DNA of 64,000 bases from Rhodobacter ferrooxidans. GTDB lineage: Bacteria > Pseudomonadota > Alphaproteobacteria > Rhodobacterales > Rhodobacteraceae. Of this stretch, positions 33,778-41,876 are shown one piece after another. The stretch is from positions 1 through 64,000 of the forward strand of contig NZ_ACYY01000003.1 in NCBI RefSeq assembly GCF_000176015.1. Direction: 5' to 3'. Each line of letters opens with the position of its first letter. Positions within the stretch are counted from its first letter, which is position 1. Position numbers and translations under genes: made by a program. Under the pieces are notes generated by a model, which saw only the letters and a list, made by a program, of their open reading frames with translations, did not search any database and was not told the DNA's origin.

Positions 33778-35190
33778 CTACTCCATCACATAGCCATAAG
33801 AGCCACTGAAATCCTGCCGCGCCACTTCACCGGTCGCACCGCGGGCACCGCTGGTCTTGCCAAACAGGAACAACTCGCGTTCCGTCGGGATGCGGATCCG
33901 GTCGGTGGGCAGGGCCAGCGCCTCGCCCCGGGTCGGGGTCACCAGATGCGGCGTCACGATGATCACCAGCTCGCTTTGCGCCCGCTGGTATTCGGCGCTG
34001 CGGAACAGCGCGCCCAGGATCGGAATGTCGCCCAGCCACGGCACCTGGCCGTTCAGGTCGCGGAAGTCGTCCTGCAACAGCCCGGCGATGGCAAAGCTTT
34101 CGCCGTCGCGCATCTCGACCGTGGTCGAGGTTTCGCGGCGTTTGAAGGCGTTCAGGGTGAAGCCCGCGTTCTGCACTGTCACCGTGCTGTCGATCGAGGA
34201 CACCGCGGCGTTGATCGTCAGGTTGATGATGTCGCCATCGACCACCACGGGGGTGAAGTTCATCTCGACCCCGAAGGGCTTGTATTCGACCGAGATCGAC
34301 CCCGAGCCATCGGCCACCGGGATCGGATATTCGCCACCGGCCAGGAACTTGGCCTCTTGCCCCGACAGCGCGGTCAGGTTCGGTTCGGCCAGCGTGCGCA
34401 CGACGCCTTTGGATTCAAGCGCTTCCAGCAGCACGGCAAATTGCAGCGATCCGGCGGAAAAGCCGATGGTGGCCACGCCTTCGCTGTTGTCTGCCCCGGA
34501 TTGGCTGGTGCCGGCGAACACGCCATCGCGGGTGCCGCCCGCGGTGAACTGGCCAGAGCCGGCGTTCACCCCGACATTGCCACCGCCGGTCGAGCCGTTG
34601 ATTGCCAGCGAGGCCGACAGGTTCTTGGCCACCGAGCGCTGCATTTCGGCAAAGCGCACCTTCAGCATGACCTGCTGGGTGCCACCGACGCTCATCAGGT
34701 TCGACACCCGTTCGGGCGCATAGCGTTCGGCCAGATCCAGCGCGCGGTCCAGCTTGGCGGTCGAGGAGACGGTGCCCGACAGCACGATGCCGTCATTGGC
34801 GGTGCGCACCTCGATCAGTTCGCCGGGCAGGATCTGGCGCAGCCGCTCCTTGAATTCGGCGACATCGGGGCTGACCTGCACCTCGACGTTGGAAATCAGC
34901 CGCCCGTCCGGCCCCAGCAGGGTCAGCGTGGTGCGGCCCGGCGCCTTGCCCAGCACATAGATCGACTTGTCCGACAGGGTCGAGATATCGGCAATGCCGG
35001 GGTTGGCGATCGAAAGTTCGGCAAAGGGCACATCACTTTCAACCACGACCGCCCGGTTCAGCGGCACCTCCAGCGCGCGGGAGGCAGAACCTTCCATCAC
35101 CCGCAGGGATTGCGCCGCAACGGGGGACAGCGCCGTGGTCGCCAGGGCAAGACCCAGCAATCCGGCTGTCCAGAAATTACGCATAAACAT
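33778..35190 (-). CDS. cpaC: Flp pilus secretin (CpaC/RcpA)
   Basis: About 470 residues from the ATG complementary to 35188-35190, with signal peptide MFMRNFWTAGLLGLALATTALSPVAAQS. An N-terminal BON/STN-like region (ESDVPFAELSIANPGIADISTLSDKSIYVLGKAPG), a KH-like section and the C-terminal secretin domain ending in VPWLGDIPILGALFRSAEYQRAQSELVIIVTPHLV are clear. It is the outer-membrane channel for the pilus. An in-frame upstream start at 35277 would add about 30 residues without homology. Confidence 0.94.
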   Translation of the reverse strand: MFMRNFWTAGLLGLALATTALSPVAAQSLRVMEGSASRALEVPLNRAVVVESDVPFAELSIANPGIADISTLSDKSIYVLGKAPGRTTLTLLGPDGRLISNVEVQVSPDVAEFKERLRQILPGELIEVRTANDGIVLSGTVSSTAKLDRALDLAERYAPERVSNLMSVGGTQQVMLKVRFAEMQRSVAKNLSASLAINGSTGGGNVGVNAGSGQFTAGGTRDGVFAGTSQSGADNSEGVATIGFSAGSLQFAVLLEALESKGVVRTLAEPNLTALSGQEAKFLAGGEYPIPVADGSGSISVEYKPFGVEMNFTPVVVDGDIINLTINAAVSSIDSTVTVQNAGFTLNAFKRRETSTTVEMRDGESFAIAGLLQDDFRDLNGQVPWLGDIPILGALFRSAEYQRAQSELVIIVTPHLVTPTRGEALALPTDRIRIPTERELFLFGKTSGARGATGEVARQDFSGSYGYVME

Positions 35191-35400
35191 GTGACCTGCC
35201 TTTCCGATCACGCCTCTCGGCGGGTCTTGACTGCCCGCTCCGTCATCTACCTTGCCGGAAACCTTATTTTTAAGCAAGAATCAAATGCTTGAGGGGTGCA
35301 GCTACTGTGGATAACTTGCAACAGATGCAAGGAATGGAAAAAAGCGCAGGGCGCGGCCCCTTGATCAGGTGACCGCGCCCCGAATCTGTCCCCGAGCCGT

Positions 35401-36255
35401 TCAGTTTGTGCAAGGGATCGGGATATCCACCACATCGGCGCCCTTGCGGGTCTTGACGCTGCACACCCGCTCTGCGACCGGCACCTCGGCGGCGGCTTGC
35501 TGCTCGATGCCCAGCAGGCTGCGGCTGTCCACCTCGACCAGACCGGCGACGCTGGCATCGTTGGCCCCCACCAGCGACAGCGCAAGCTTGCCGGTGGCCT
35601 GAGCCTGCGCCAGCCGCGCCACTTCTTCGGGCGAGGCCTCGACGGTAACGGTGGCGGCAACCACAGCAGAACCCGAGCGGTCGTCATTGGCCATCTGATC
35701 GACGGCGATGATCTTGATGGTGGATTCGATCAGCCGCGTCATCTCGCCGCCGACGCCGGCATCATTGGCGGTGCCGGTCCAATAGACATCGACATTGTCG
35801 CCCGGATGCAGGAAGCCCGACACGCCCGAGGTGGCATCGACCTTGATGGCAAAGGCGCGCATGCCCTTGGCCAGACGTGCGGTCAGACCGGCATCCTGGC
35901 CCGGCTCGGTGACCTTGACGGCCAGCAGCGGCTCGAATTTCTCCATCTGGCGCAGCACGAAACGCTGGCCGACGGCATTGGCCGGGAACAGCAGTGCCTC
36001 ATCGGTGAAGATGGTCTCGGGCAGGGCGTTCTGCGGCCAGTAGATTTTCTGCACATCTTCCTTGGTCAGCGGGTCGCCATAGTTCAGCGGCTTGTTGACC
36101 ACATAAACCTCGACCAGCGGCCCGGCCTTGGCGCGGGCGGCGCGTTCCTGCGCCAGTTCCGCCTGGGTCTGGCTGATGAACCCCTGCGCCATATAGACGG
36201 CAAACCCCGCAAGCGCGAGGCCGACCACAAGAACCAATCCGAACACCATACGCAT
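35401..36255 (-). CDS. cpaB: Flp pilus assembly protein CpaB/RcpC
   Basis: 284 residues with an N-terminal membrane anchor (2-24), then an SAF-like domain (VYVVNKPLNYGDPLTKEDVQKIYWP and FVLRQMEKFEPLLAVKV) and a C-terminal beta-rich region. CpaB/RcpC is a periplasmic partner of the secretin. A 210-bp gap separates its stop from the cpaC start. Confidence 0.92.
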   Translation of the reverse strand: MRMVFGLVLVVGLALAGFAVYMAQGFISQTQAELAQERAARAKAGPLVEVYVVNKPLNYGDPLTKEDVQKIYWPQNALPETIFTDEALLFPANAVGQRFVLRQMEKFEPLLAVKVTEPGQDAGLTARLAKGMRAFAIKVDATSGVSGFLHPGDNVDVYWTGTANDAGVGGEMTRLIESTIKIIAVDQMANDDRSGSAVVAATVTVEASPEEVARLAQAQATGKLALSLVGANDASVAGLVEVDSRSLLGIEQQAAAEVPVAERVCSVKTRKGADVVDIPIPCTN

Positions 36256-36432
36256 GGCTTTACCTCAATCTTTCAGCAGTTTCATGGCGAGACGCCGGTG
36301 GCATGCTGCCAGTCGGGGTCGCAGGTCCGAGTATTGTTTACAAATGTGGCGATTTCGGGGATCAACTGCGGCGTTTGTTTAGAGATTTGCAACGGTCGCG
36401 CCAGCAGGATGCATCGGGCGACCGCGGCGGGA

Positions 36433-36612
36433 TCATTGAATCTGAACGGCGTTCAACTCGGCGGCAATGCTGGCGCTGGCTTGCGTGGTTGCGGGGGCAA
36501 CCGACATCATGATCGTCAGGCCCATGCCGACGACGCCGGCGGTCAGCACGACCCAGTCCACCATCACGGCACCACTTTCATCGTCCATCAGGGTTTTCAG
36601 GCGGGTAAGCAT
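36433..36612 (-). CDS. Flp/Fap-type pilin, diverged copy
   Basis: 59 residues from the ATG complementary to 36610-36612 (an upstream Met adds four). Short basic leader, then ESG|AVMVDWVVLTAGVVGMGLT..., the hydrophobic N-helix of Flp pilins. It differs from the three downstream-numbered copies in most of the C-terminal half (ATTQASASIAAELNAVQIQ) and is nearest to cpaB. Perhaps a minor pilin. Confidence 0.88.
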   Translation of the reverse strand: MLTRLKTLMDDESGAVMVDWVVLTAGVVGMGLTIMMSVAPATTQASASIAAELNAVQIQ

Positions 36613-36687
36613 CGGGAACTCCATATTTCACGTGGGATCAGGGAAGCGGCGGCGGCAGGTCGTTCGGGGTCTGCAGCAGCCTTTGGG

Positions 36688-36720
36688 AAAAGGCCGCACT
36701 CCGGGGGAAGCGCGGCCTTT
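36688..36720 (-). terminator. Terminator of pilin gene 2
   Basis: Minus strand AAAGGCCGC / GCGGCCTTT 9-bp stem about 19 bp beyond the pilin stop, with A-rich/T-rich flanks typical of a Rho-independent terminator. It precedes the diverged pilin gene. Confidence 0.75.
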
Positions 36721-36739
36721 GTCTGCCAGGATCGTCAGA

Positions 36740-36934
36740 TCAGTTCAGCGTCAGGCCGGCGGCCACATCGGTGTTGACAGCAGCGCCGATGGCGGTGGCT
36801 TGGGTTTTGATGGCGCCGCCAACGGTGGTCATCACCACCAGGCCCAGGCCGACGATGGCTGCGGTCAGCACGACCCAGTCAACGGTCACGGCGCCGGATT
36901 CGTCATTCGCGAAAGATTTGAAGTGGTTCAGCAT
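36740..36934 (-). CDS. Flp pilin, copy 2
   Basis: 64 residues, MLNHFKSFANDESGAVTVDWVVLTAA... The prepilin cleavage site is G|AVTVDW and the N-helix is the polymerisation helix. Identical to copies 3 and 4 up to about residue 49, diverging only at the end (IGAAVNTDVAAGLTLN). It has its own leader copy and terminator. Confidence 0.93.
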   Translation of the reverse strand: MLNHFKSFANDESGAVTVDWVVLTAAIVGLGLVVMTTVGGAIKTQATAIGAAVNTDVAAGLTLN

Positions 36935-37075
36935 GATGTTCGTCCTTGTCTCTGTGTTGCGTTGTGTTGCGTTTGCTCAGGTCATCCGCTGCGGGTTTTT
37001 GCGTTCCGGGCCTTGTTCCGGTTGGCTTTCCGTCTCGGCATGGGCTGATATAGCCGGGCAATCGTGGCGGCATTG
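36935..37075 (-). repeat. Duplicated pilin leader, copy 1
   Basis: About 140 bp upstream of pilin copy 2 matching the leaders of copies 3 and 4: CCTGAGCAAACGCAACA..., a GGAACAAGGCC-type block, the GACGGAAAGCC element and GGCTATATCAGCC, ending at a conserved CCGCCACGATTGCCC. Probably holds the promoter and 5' UTR. The remaining 37076-37206 has no gene that I can support. Confidence 0.7.
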
Positions 37076-37206
37076 CGGAGGAGATCAGGCCATTTGGAGA
37101 ATGTGAACGAAGGCTGAAGATTTTTTCGGCGGGGCGTTGTGTCGGGGGGGGGACACCAGGATCAGCTGGCCGCAGCCAGGGGCGGGTGCCGGGCCTGAAA
37201 TGCCAA

Positions 37207-37236
37207 GCGGCCGCGCTTCTTGCGAAGCGCGGCCGC
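37207..37236 (-). terminator. Terminator-like hairpin of pilin gene 3
   Basis: Perfect 13-bp stem GCGGCCGCGCTTC / GAAGCGCGGCCGC with a 4-nt loop, 20 bp beyond the pilin stop. T tract is poor, so it may be an mRNA 3' stabiliser for an abundant pilin message. Confidence 0.7.
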
Positions 37237-37256
37237 TGTGTTTGGTGGCGACCAGA

Positions 37257-37451
37257 TCAGTTCAGGCTCAGGCCCGAGCCGACGTCCGAGGTCACTTCGG
37301 TGGCGATGGCGGTGGCTTGCGTCTTGATGGCGCCGCCAACGGTGGTCATCACCACCAGGCCCAGGCCAACGATGGCGGCGGTCAGCACGACCCAGTCAAC
37401 GGTCACGGCGCCGGATTCGTCATTCGCGAAAGATTTGAAGTGGTTCAGCAT
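37257..37451 (-). CDS. Flp pilin, copy 3
   Basis: 64 residues, identical to copy 2 through about residue 49 (cleavage site G|AVTVDW), then ATEVTSDVGSGLSLN instead of the copy 2 tail. Conserved leader and hairpin surround it. As in all four copies, the usual Flp Glu5-Tyr6 pair is Asp5-Trp6. Confidence 0.93.
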   Translation of the reverse strand: MLNHFKSFANDESGAVTVDWVVLTAAIVGLGLVVMTTVGGAIKTQATAIATEVTSDVGSGLSLN

Positions 37452-37580
37452 GGTTTTCGTCCTTGTCTGTGTTGCGTTTGCTTAGGCTCTTCGCCGCGGG
37501 TCTTTGCGTTCCGGCCTCTGCTCCGGTTGGCTTTCCGTCTCGGCATGGGCTGATATAGCCGGGCAATCGTGGCGGCATTT
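37452..37580 (-). repeat. Duplicated pilin leader, copy 2
   Basis: Same block order as the leader of pilin copy 2. Upstream of it, 37581-37748 holds an AT-rich stretch (AAATTTCAATTATTTATTAAG on the minus strand) without any gene; it may be promoter-upstream DNA. Confidence 0.7.
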
Positions 37581-37748
37581 GGGAAGCGATTGGGCATTTT
37601 TGGAAAAATGCAGATCGGCAGATAAAACTTAATAAATAATTGAAATTTCAAGGAAAAAATATTTCCAATTGCGTGGGGTGGCTTGGTGGGCCTGGCAAAA
37701 TGGCCCGGAATGTGGCGCGGGGAACCGGTCAGGCGCAGACAAAGGAAA

Positions 37749-37776
37749 AGGCCGCGCTTCTTGCGAAGCGCGGCCT
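37749..37776 (-). terminator. Terminator of pilin gene 4
   Basis: Perfect 12-bp stem AGGCCGCGCTTC / GAAGCGCGGCCT, loop of four, followed by TTTT on the minus strand; 21 bp beyond the stop. Confidence 0.85.
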
Positions 37777-37797
37777 CTTTCTCGGAGATGGTTCGGA

Positions 37798-37998
37798 TCA
37801 GTTCGAAGACAGACCGGTGCCGACGTCGGCGGTCACGGCAGCGCCGATCGCGGTCGCTTGGGTTTTGATGGCGCCGCCAACGGTGGTCATAACCACCAGG
37901 CCCAGGCCGACGATGGCTGCGGTCAGCACGACCCAGTCAACGGTCACGGCGCCGGATTCGTCATTCGCGAAAGATTTGAAGTGGTTCAGCATGTTCAT
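37798..37998 (-). CDS. Flp pilin, copy 4 (promoter-distal end of array)
   Basis: 66 residues (MNMLNHFKSF..., or 64 if it starts at the second Met), identical to copies 2 and 3 over the N-terminal helix, with tail IGAAVTADVGTGLSSN. It is the first pilin gene of the array in the direction of transcription and the only one lying next to the divergent transglycosylase gene. Confidence 0.93.
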   Translation of the reverse strand: MNMLNHFKSFANDESGAVTVDWVVLTAAIVGLGLVVMTTVGGAIKTQATAIGAAVTADVGTGLSSN

Positions 37999-38001
37999 GG
38001 T

Positions 38002-38124
38002 CCTTGTTTCTGTTGCGTTTGCTCAGGTCATCCGCTGCGGGTTGTCGCGTTCCGGCCTCTGCTCCGGTTGGCTTTCCGTCTCGGCATGGGTTCATATGGC
38101 CCTCAAATCGTGGCGGCATTTGGG
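38002..38124 (-). repeat. Duplicated pilin leader, copy 3
   Basis: Third copy of the pilin leader; slightly diverged (CATATGAACCC where the others have CTATATCAGCCC). The rest of the gap to 38362 carries the promoter of the divergent transglycosylase, including a TTGACA at 38281 as possible -35 element. Confidence 0.65.
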
Positions 38125-38362
38125 TAGCGGCAGGGCATTTTCGGAAAAATGCGCCCTGCCGCAGAAAATCCGCTAAGGCCTTAAAGAATAATGAAAACAA
38201 TTTGCCGCATGGCGGGGGGCTGCTTTGGTGGCGGCGGCAAGGTCTGGCAAAAATGCCCGATTGTGGCGCCTATGCCACGATTGACAGGGCAAATCACTGG
38301 CGCGAAAGCTGATTCTTTGCGACACTAGGCTCAAGAACAACAAAAGAGCAGGCAGCCGCAAA

Positions 38363-39226
38363 ATGCGGATATGGGCAGGAATCATCCTTGCCGGGCTGGT
38401 GGTCGCCGGGTCCGAAGGGGCGCGGGCCGAGGCGTTGCCGTTTCAGGACGACTTCACCTTTCGTCGCATCAAGGCGCCGGGGCCTGGGGCGGGCAAGCGC
38501 ATCACCGTGCAGATCGACCCGGCGGAACAGGCCCGCCGCATGGCGGTGCCCGACCGTCCCGATCCCGAACCCCAGCCGCCGCAAGCCGATGTTGCCGACG
38601 CCGCACTGGCCCCAACGGCGCCGGTCGCCTCGTCCTATGGCTGGTTCTGGGACACCGTGCCGACGGCGCAAGGTGCTGTGGCGGGGCGGTTCACCCTGGC
38701 GATGGCCACCCTGAGCCAGGGGCCGGGCGGCAAGGCGGTGGCAGCCCCCCGCATGCAGCACATGCAGGAGATTGCGGCCAGCTATGGCACCGATATCCTG
38801 AAGGCGACGCTGGGCACCAAGGTGTCACCGGCGCTGGTGCTGGCGGTGATCGGCATCGAAAGTGCGGGCCGGGTCGATGCGGTCAGCTCGGCCGGTGCGC
38901 AGGGGCTGATGCAACTGATCCCCGATACGGCGGCGCGATTCGGCGTGACCGACAGCAAGAATGCGGGCCAGAACATCAAGGGCGGCGTGGCTTACCTTGA
39001 CTGGTTGATGAAGGAGTTCGACGGCGATCCGCTGATGGTGCTGGCGGCCTACAACGCGGGCGAGGGGGCTGTGAAGGCCAATGCCGGCGTGCCGCCCTAT
39101 GCCGAAACCCGCGATTATGTGCCCAAAGTGCTGGCGGCCTGGCAGGTGGCGCAGGGTCTGTGCCTGACGCCGCCGGAGCTGGTGTCGGACCCTTGCGTAT
39201 TCAAGGTGATCTCAAGCGGCGGATAG
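38363..39226 (+). CDS. Lytic transglycosylase (SLT domain), likely pilus-associated
   Basis: 287 residues with a signal peptide (1-22, ...GARAEA). A Pro-rich linker leads to an SLT/goose-lysozyme-like domain (about 145-265): catalytic Glu in VIGIESAGR, AQGLMQLIPDTAARFG and LAAYNAGEGAV. It cleaves peptidoglycan and, being divergent from the pilin array, may open the wall for the Flp pilus. General wall turnover is the alternative. Confidence 0.87.
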   Translation: MRIWAGIILAGLVVAGSEGARAEALPFQDDFTFRRIKAPGPGAGKRITVQIDPAEQARRMAVPDRPDPEPQPPQADVADAALAPTAPVASSYGWFWDTVPTAQGAVAGRFTLAMATLSQGPGGKAVAAPRMQHMQEIAASYGTDILKATLGTKVSPALVLAVIGIESAGRVDAVSSAGAQGLMQLIPDTAARFGVTDSKNAGQNIKGGVAYLDWLMKEFDGDPLMVLAAYNAGEGAVKANAGVPPYAETRDYVPKVLAAWQVAQGLCLTPPELVSDPCVFKVISSGG

Positions 39227-39230
39227 GAAG

Positions 39231-39358
39231 GGGGCTGTCTGCCCCCCTCGGCGCGCGGCCCAGCCCGGCCACGGGCCGGGCGTTCGGCGCTGAAAACCTT
39301 CCACTGGAAGGTTTTCCGGGCGCGCCTCACCCCCGAGGATGTTTTCGAACAGATGAAT
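39231..39358 (+). repeat. Long intergenic repeat element, copy 5
   Basis: Same block series as copy 2 at 14145: GGGGGCTGTCTGCCCCC, CCCGGCCACGGGCCGGG, CTTCCACTGGAAGG, CCTCACCCCCGAG and the core GGATGTTTTCGAACAGATGAA. Lies between the convergent transglycosylase and scoB genes. Confidence 0.8.
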
Positions 39359-39369
39359 ACCAGTGGCGG

Positions 39370-39999
39370 TCAGCCGACGATGGTGGCTTCGGTGGCGGCG
39401 CGCAGCTCGGCCTCGGTGACGCCATCTGCGATTTCGACGATGTGCAGGCCTTTGTGCCCGACATCCAGCACCCCGAGGTTGGTGATGATGCGGTCCACCA
39501 CGCCCTTGCCGGTCAGCGGCAGCGTGCAGGCGTGCAGCACCTTCGATTCGCCGTGTTTGGAGGTGTGGTCCATCACCACCACCACCCGGCCGACGCCCGC
39601 CACCAGATCCATCGCGCCGCCCATGCCCTTGACCAGTTTGCCGGGGATCATCCAGTTGGCCAGATCGCCGGTCTCGGACACTTCCATCGCGCCGAGGATT
39701 GCCATGGCGATCTTGCCGCCGCGGATCATCGCAAAGCTTTGGGCGCTGTCGAAGAACGCGGTCTGCGGCAGTTCGGTGATGGTCTGTTTGCCGGCGTTAA
39801 TCAGGTCGGGGTCTTCCTCGCCTGCGAAAGGGAAGGGGCCCATGCCCAACATGCCGTTTTCCGATTGCAGGGTGACGTTGACCCCCTCGGGGATGTAATT
39901 GGCCACCAGCGTCGGGATGCCGATGCCGAGGTTGACATACATGCCGTCGCGCAGTTCCTGTGCGGCGCGGGCGGCCATCTGATTGCGGTCCCAGGGCAT
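39370..39999 (-). CDS. scoB: 3-oxoacid CoA-transferase subunit B
   Basis: 209 residues from the ATG complementary to 39997-39999. The B-subunit catalytic Glu is in [11 protein letters not shown] (about residue 51), with [13 protein letters not shown] before it and a C-terminal [13 protein letters not shown]. It transfers CoA between succinyl-CoA or another acyl-CoA and an acetoacetate-type acid. Unusually, it is separated from scoA by two genes of the GSCFA and SGNH-like families in the same direction. Confidence 0.92.
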   Translation of the reverse strand: MPWDRNQMAARAAQELRDGMYVNLGIGIPTLVANYIPEGVNVTLQSENGMLGMGPFPFAGEEDPDLINAGKQTITELPQTAFFDSAQSFAMIRGGKIAMAILGAMEVSETGDLANWMIPGKLVKGMGGAMDLVAGVGRVVVVMDHTSKHGESKVLHACTLPLTGKGVVDRIITNLGVLDVGHKGLHIVEIADGVTEAELRAATEATIVG

Positions 40000-40001
40000 C
40001 G

Positions 40002-40814
40002 TCAAACCTCCGTGTCGGATTGCGGGATGGGTGCCGGGGAAGGTCCACGGCGGATAAGGTCGTGCAGCGCCGTCAGGCACAGCGTGCCATAGGCGGCGTT
40101 CATGTGGGCGTGGTCGCCGCGCAGGTGTTCCTGACCCGGAACCACGCCGCCGCCCGTCGCCAGAAACCTGGCCTCGGTCAGGCCGCTGGGGCGCAGGCTT
40201 TGCGGCGGCTGCCGCAGCAGGGTGATGCCGACCCCGGCCAGATCGGCCCTGAGGTGGTCAAAGAAGATGTCAAAGGCGGCAAGTGCGCCATCCGGGGCCG
40301 CGGCCAGCCGCTGCCAACTGGCGAAATCGGCGTTGCTGGAGCCGAGGCAGGTCTCGCAGGTGGCGGCCTGCGCCAGAAAGATCGGCGCGGCCCCCGGCCA
40401 ATGCCGCCATTCCGGGCCGGGCCGCAAGGCGCGCGCCAGTGCGGCACAGATCGCGTCGAACAGATCGCGGCTGAGCAGGGTGGGCGCGCCGGTCAAGCGC
40501 AGCCCGTCGATGTCGCAGGTGGCGATCAGTTGGGCGATGGCGCCGGGGTTCCAGCCGAACGCCGAAAGCACCACCTGATCCACCCCGGAAAGGTCGATCT
40601 GCAACGCGCCGTTCAGCTTTTGCACGATCTCGGCATGGCGGCCGCGCTGGGGGGCGGGCAGGCCGTAAACCCGGTTCGGTTGCAGCGCGAACTGGCGAAA
40701 GTTGCGTTGGGGGGCGGCAAAGAACGTCATGTCAAGGCCGGGCAGCGGGGTAGCATCCCAGGCGGCCTTCAGCGCCGCGACATGCGAATTGCCGATGATC
40801 GCCACTTTGGTCAT
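40002..40814 (-). CDS. SGNH-hydrolase-like protein, unknown function
   Basis: 270 residues. The start [19 protein letters not shown] has the block I pattern GNSH found in SGNH-like proteins, and near the C-terminus [14 protein letters not shown] supplies a His. No signal peptide is seen. Its stop is 2 bp before the scoB start codon and its start overlaps the GSCFA gene by 4 bp, so the four genes are very likely one operon. Substrate unknown; polysaccharide or glycolipid modification is possible but not shown. Confidence 0.6.
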   Translation of the reverse strand: MTKVAIIGNSHVAALKAAWDATPLPGLDMTFFAAPQRNFRQFALQPNRVYGLPAPQRGRHAEIVQKLNGALQIDLSGVDQVVLSAFGWNPGAIAQLIATCDIDGLRLTGAPTLLSRDLFDAICAALARALRPGPEWRHWPGAAPIFLAQAATCETCLGSSNADFASWQRLAAAPDGALAAFDIFFDHLRADLAGVGITLLRQPPQSLRPSGLTEARFLATGGGVVPGQEHLRGDHAHMNAAYGTLCLTALHDLIRRGPSPAPIPQSDTEV

Positions 40815-41839
40815 CGGGCGAAAGCCTCCAGCAGGGCGTCTTCGCAGCGCGGGTCTTCGCCGGGGTCGGCGGCTTGCGCAGCGGTGGGATGCAGGCCGTG
40901 GCCATTCAGAAACAGCTCCATCGCCGCCGCAACCCCCAGTTCCGAGACCGACCGCTGGTTGGCCTCGAAATACGCGCCACGGCTGTTTTGCGAGGTGATC
41001 AGTTCGTAGGACGGGAAATAGTCGATCTCGGGGTGGCGCTGAACCAGCATGCCGCAGACCGCGCGCAGCACCGATTTGGAATAGCAGGTGGCGACTTCGA
41101 CGTGCTGGCCGCTGGCGGTGGCGGTCAGGGGCACCGGCGAGACGGTGATCACCAGCTTCACCCGGCGGTTGACCTTGCGCAACGCCTTGAGAAAGCTTTC
41201 GAAATCCCGCAGAACCTCCAGCGCGTTGAAGTTGCGGAAACTGTAAAGCGCCGGGTCATGGGTGCCGGCAATGGTGCCCGGTGCGGTCGGGAACACCGTG
41301 CCGGAGGCGGTATGCACCCAGGCTTCGGTCAGCCCGAAAGTGAAAACCAACAGATCGGCGGCACGAAAGGCGGCCTGCACCCGGGTCAGGTGATGCGCGC
41401 GGTGGCGCAGCACCGCCTCGGCGCTGGCATGGCCCCTGGGGTCAACGCCGGGGCGCTGGGCGTCGAAGAACCGGCCGTCGCGCTGCCAGACCCGGTCTTG
41501 CGGGATATGCGTGCCCTCGGCCTCGCGCCAAAGCTGCAACAATTGCGCGGCGGTGTAGATATTGCCGTAGCGCGCCGAATAAAGCCCGTAGCCGTGGTCA
41601 TGCGCCAGCGCCTCGGGCACGGTGGCGGGCAGGGGTTCGGCGTCGATCACCCGCAGACCGGCCTGGCGCAGCGACCGCCCGATGTGCTGGGCAAAGCAAC
41701 TGCCCGCAGTCGCCACCTGCATGCGCGGGGTGACGGCAAAGCGCGGGGTGTAAAGCGCACCGGGGTCCAGCGGCGCCCGCTCGGCCACACCGCTGCGCCA
41801 ATAGGACCGCGCCGGCAGGTTCTCGTAAGGTGATGCCAT
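40811..41839 (-). CDS. GSCFA-domain protein
   Basis: 342 residues from the ATG complementary to 41837-41839. The family signature lies near residue 45: ATAGSCFAQHIGRSL, followed by DHGYGLYSARYGNIYTAAQLLQLW, TFGLTEAW and a C-terminal LNGHGLHPT. GSCFA proteins belong to an SGNH-like fold and are common in Rhodobacterales, often close to glycan-related genes; no activity is firmly established. It is coupled (ATGA overlap) to the SGNH-like gene downstream and follows scoA by 37 bp. Confidence 0.82.
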   Translation of the reverse strand: MASPYENLPARSYWRSGVAERAPLDPGALYTPRFAVTPRMQVATAGSCFAQHIGRSLRQAGLRVIDAEPLPATVPEALAHDHGYGLYSARYGNIYTAAQLLQLWREAEGTHIPQDRVWQRDGRFFDAQRPGVDPRGHASAEAVLRHRAHHLTRVQAAFRAADLLVFTFGLTEAWVHTASGTVFPTAPGTIAGTHDPALYSFRNFNALEVLRDFESFLKALRKVNRRVKLVITVSPVPLTATASGQHVEVATCYSKSVLRAVCGMLVQRHPEIDYFPSYELITSQNSRGAYFEANQRSVSELGVAAAMELFLNGHGLHPTAAQAADPGEDPRCEDALLEAFAR

Positions 41840-41876
41840 TGCTTGCCCCCCGTGCCCCCGTGTCCTCTTGCCCGCG

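Noticed and set aside
28154-36255. Type II secretion system
   Set aside because: CpaB/C/E/F with TadB/C and Flp pilins mark a tad pilus; no GspG-like pseudopilins or GspL/M.
38281-38286. TTGACA upstream of the transglycosylase gene as part of a sigma-70 promoter
   Set aside because: No convincing -10 at 16-18 bp; kept only as a remark, not as a promoter feature.
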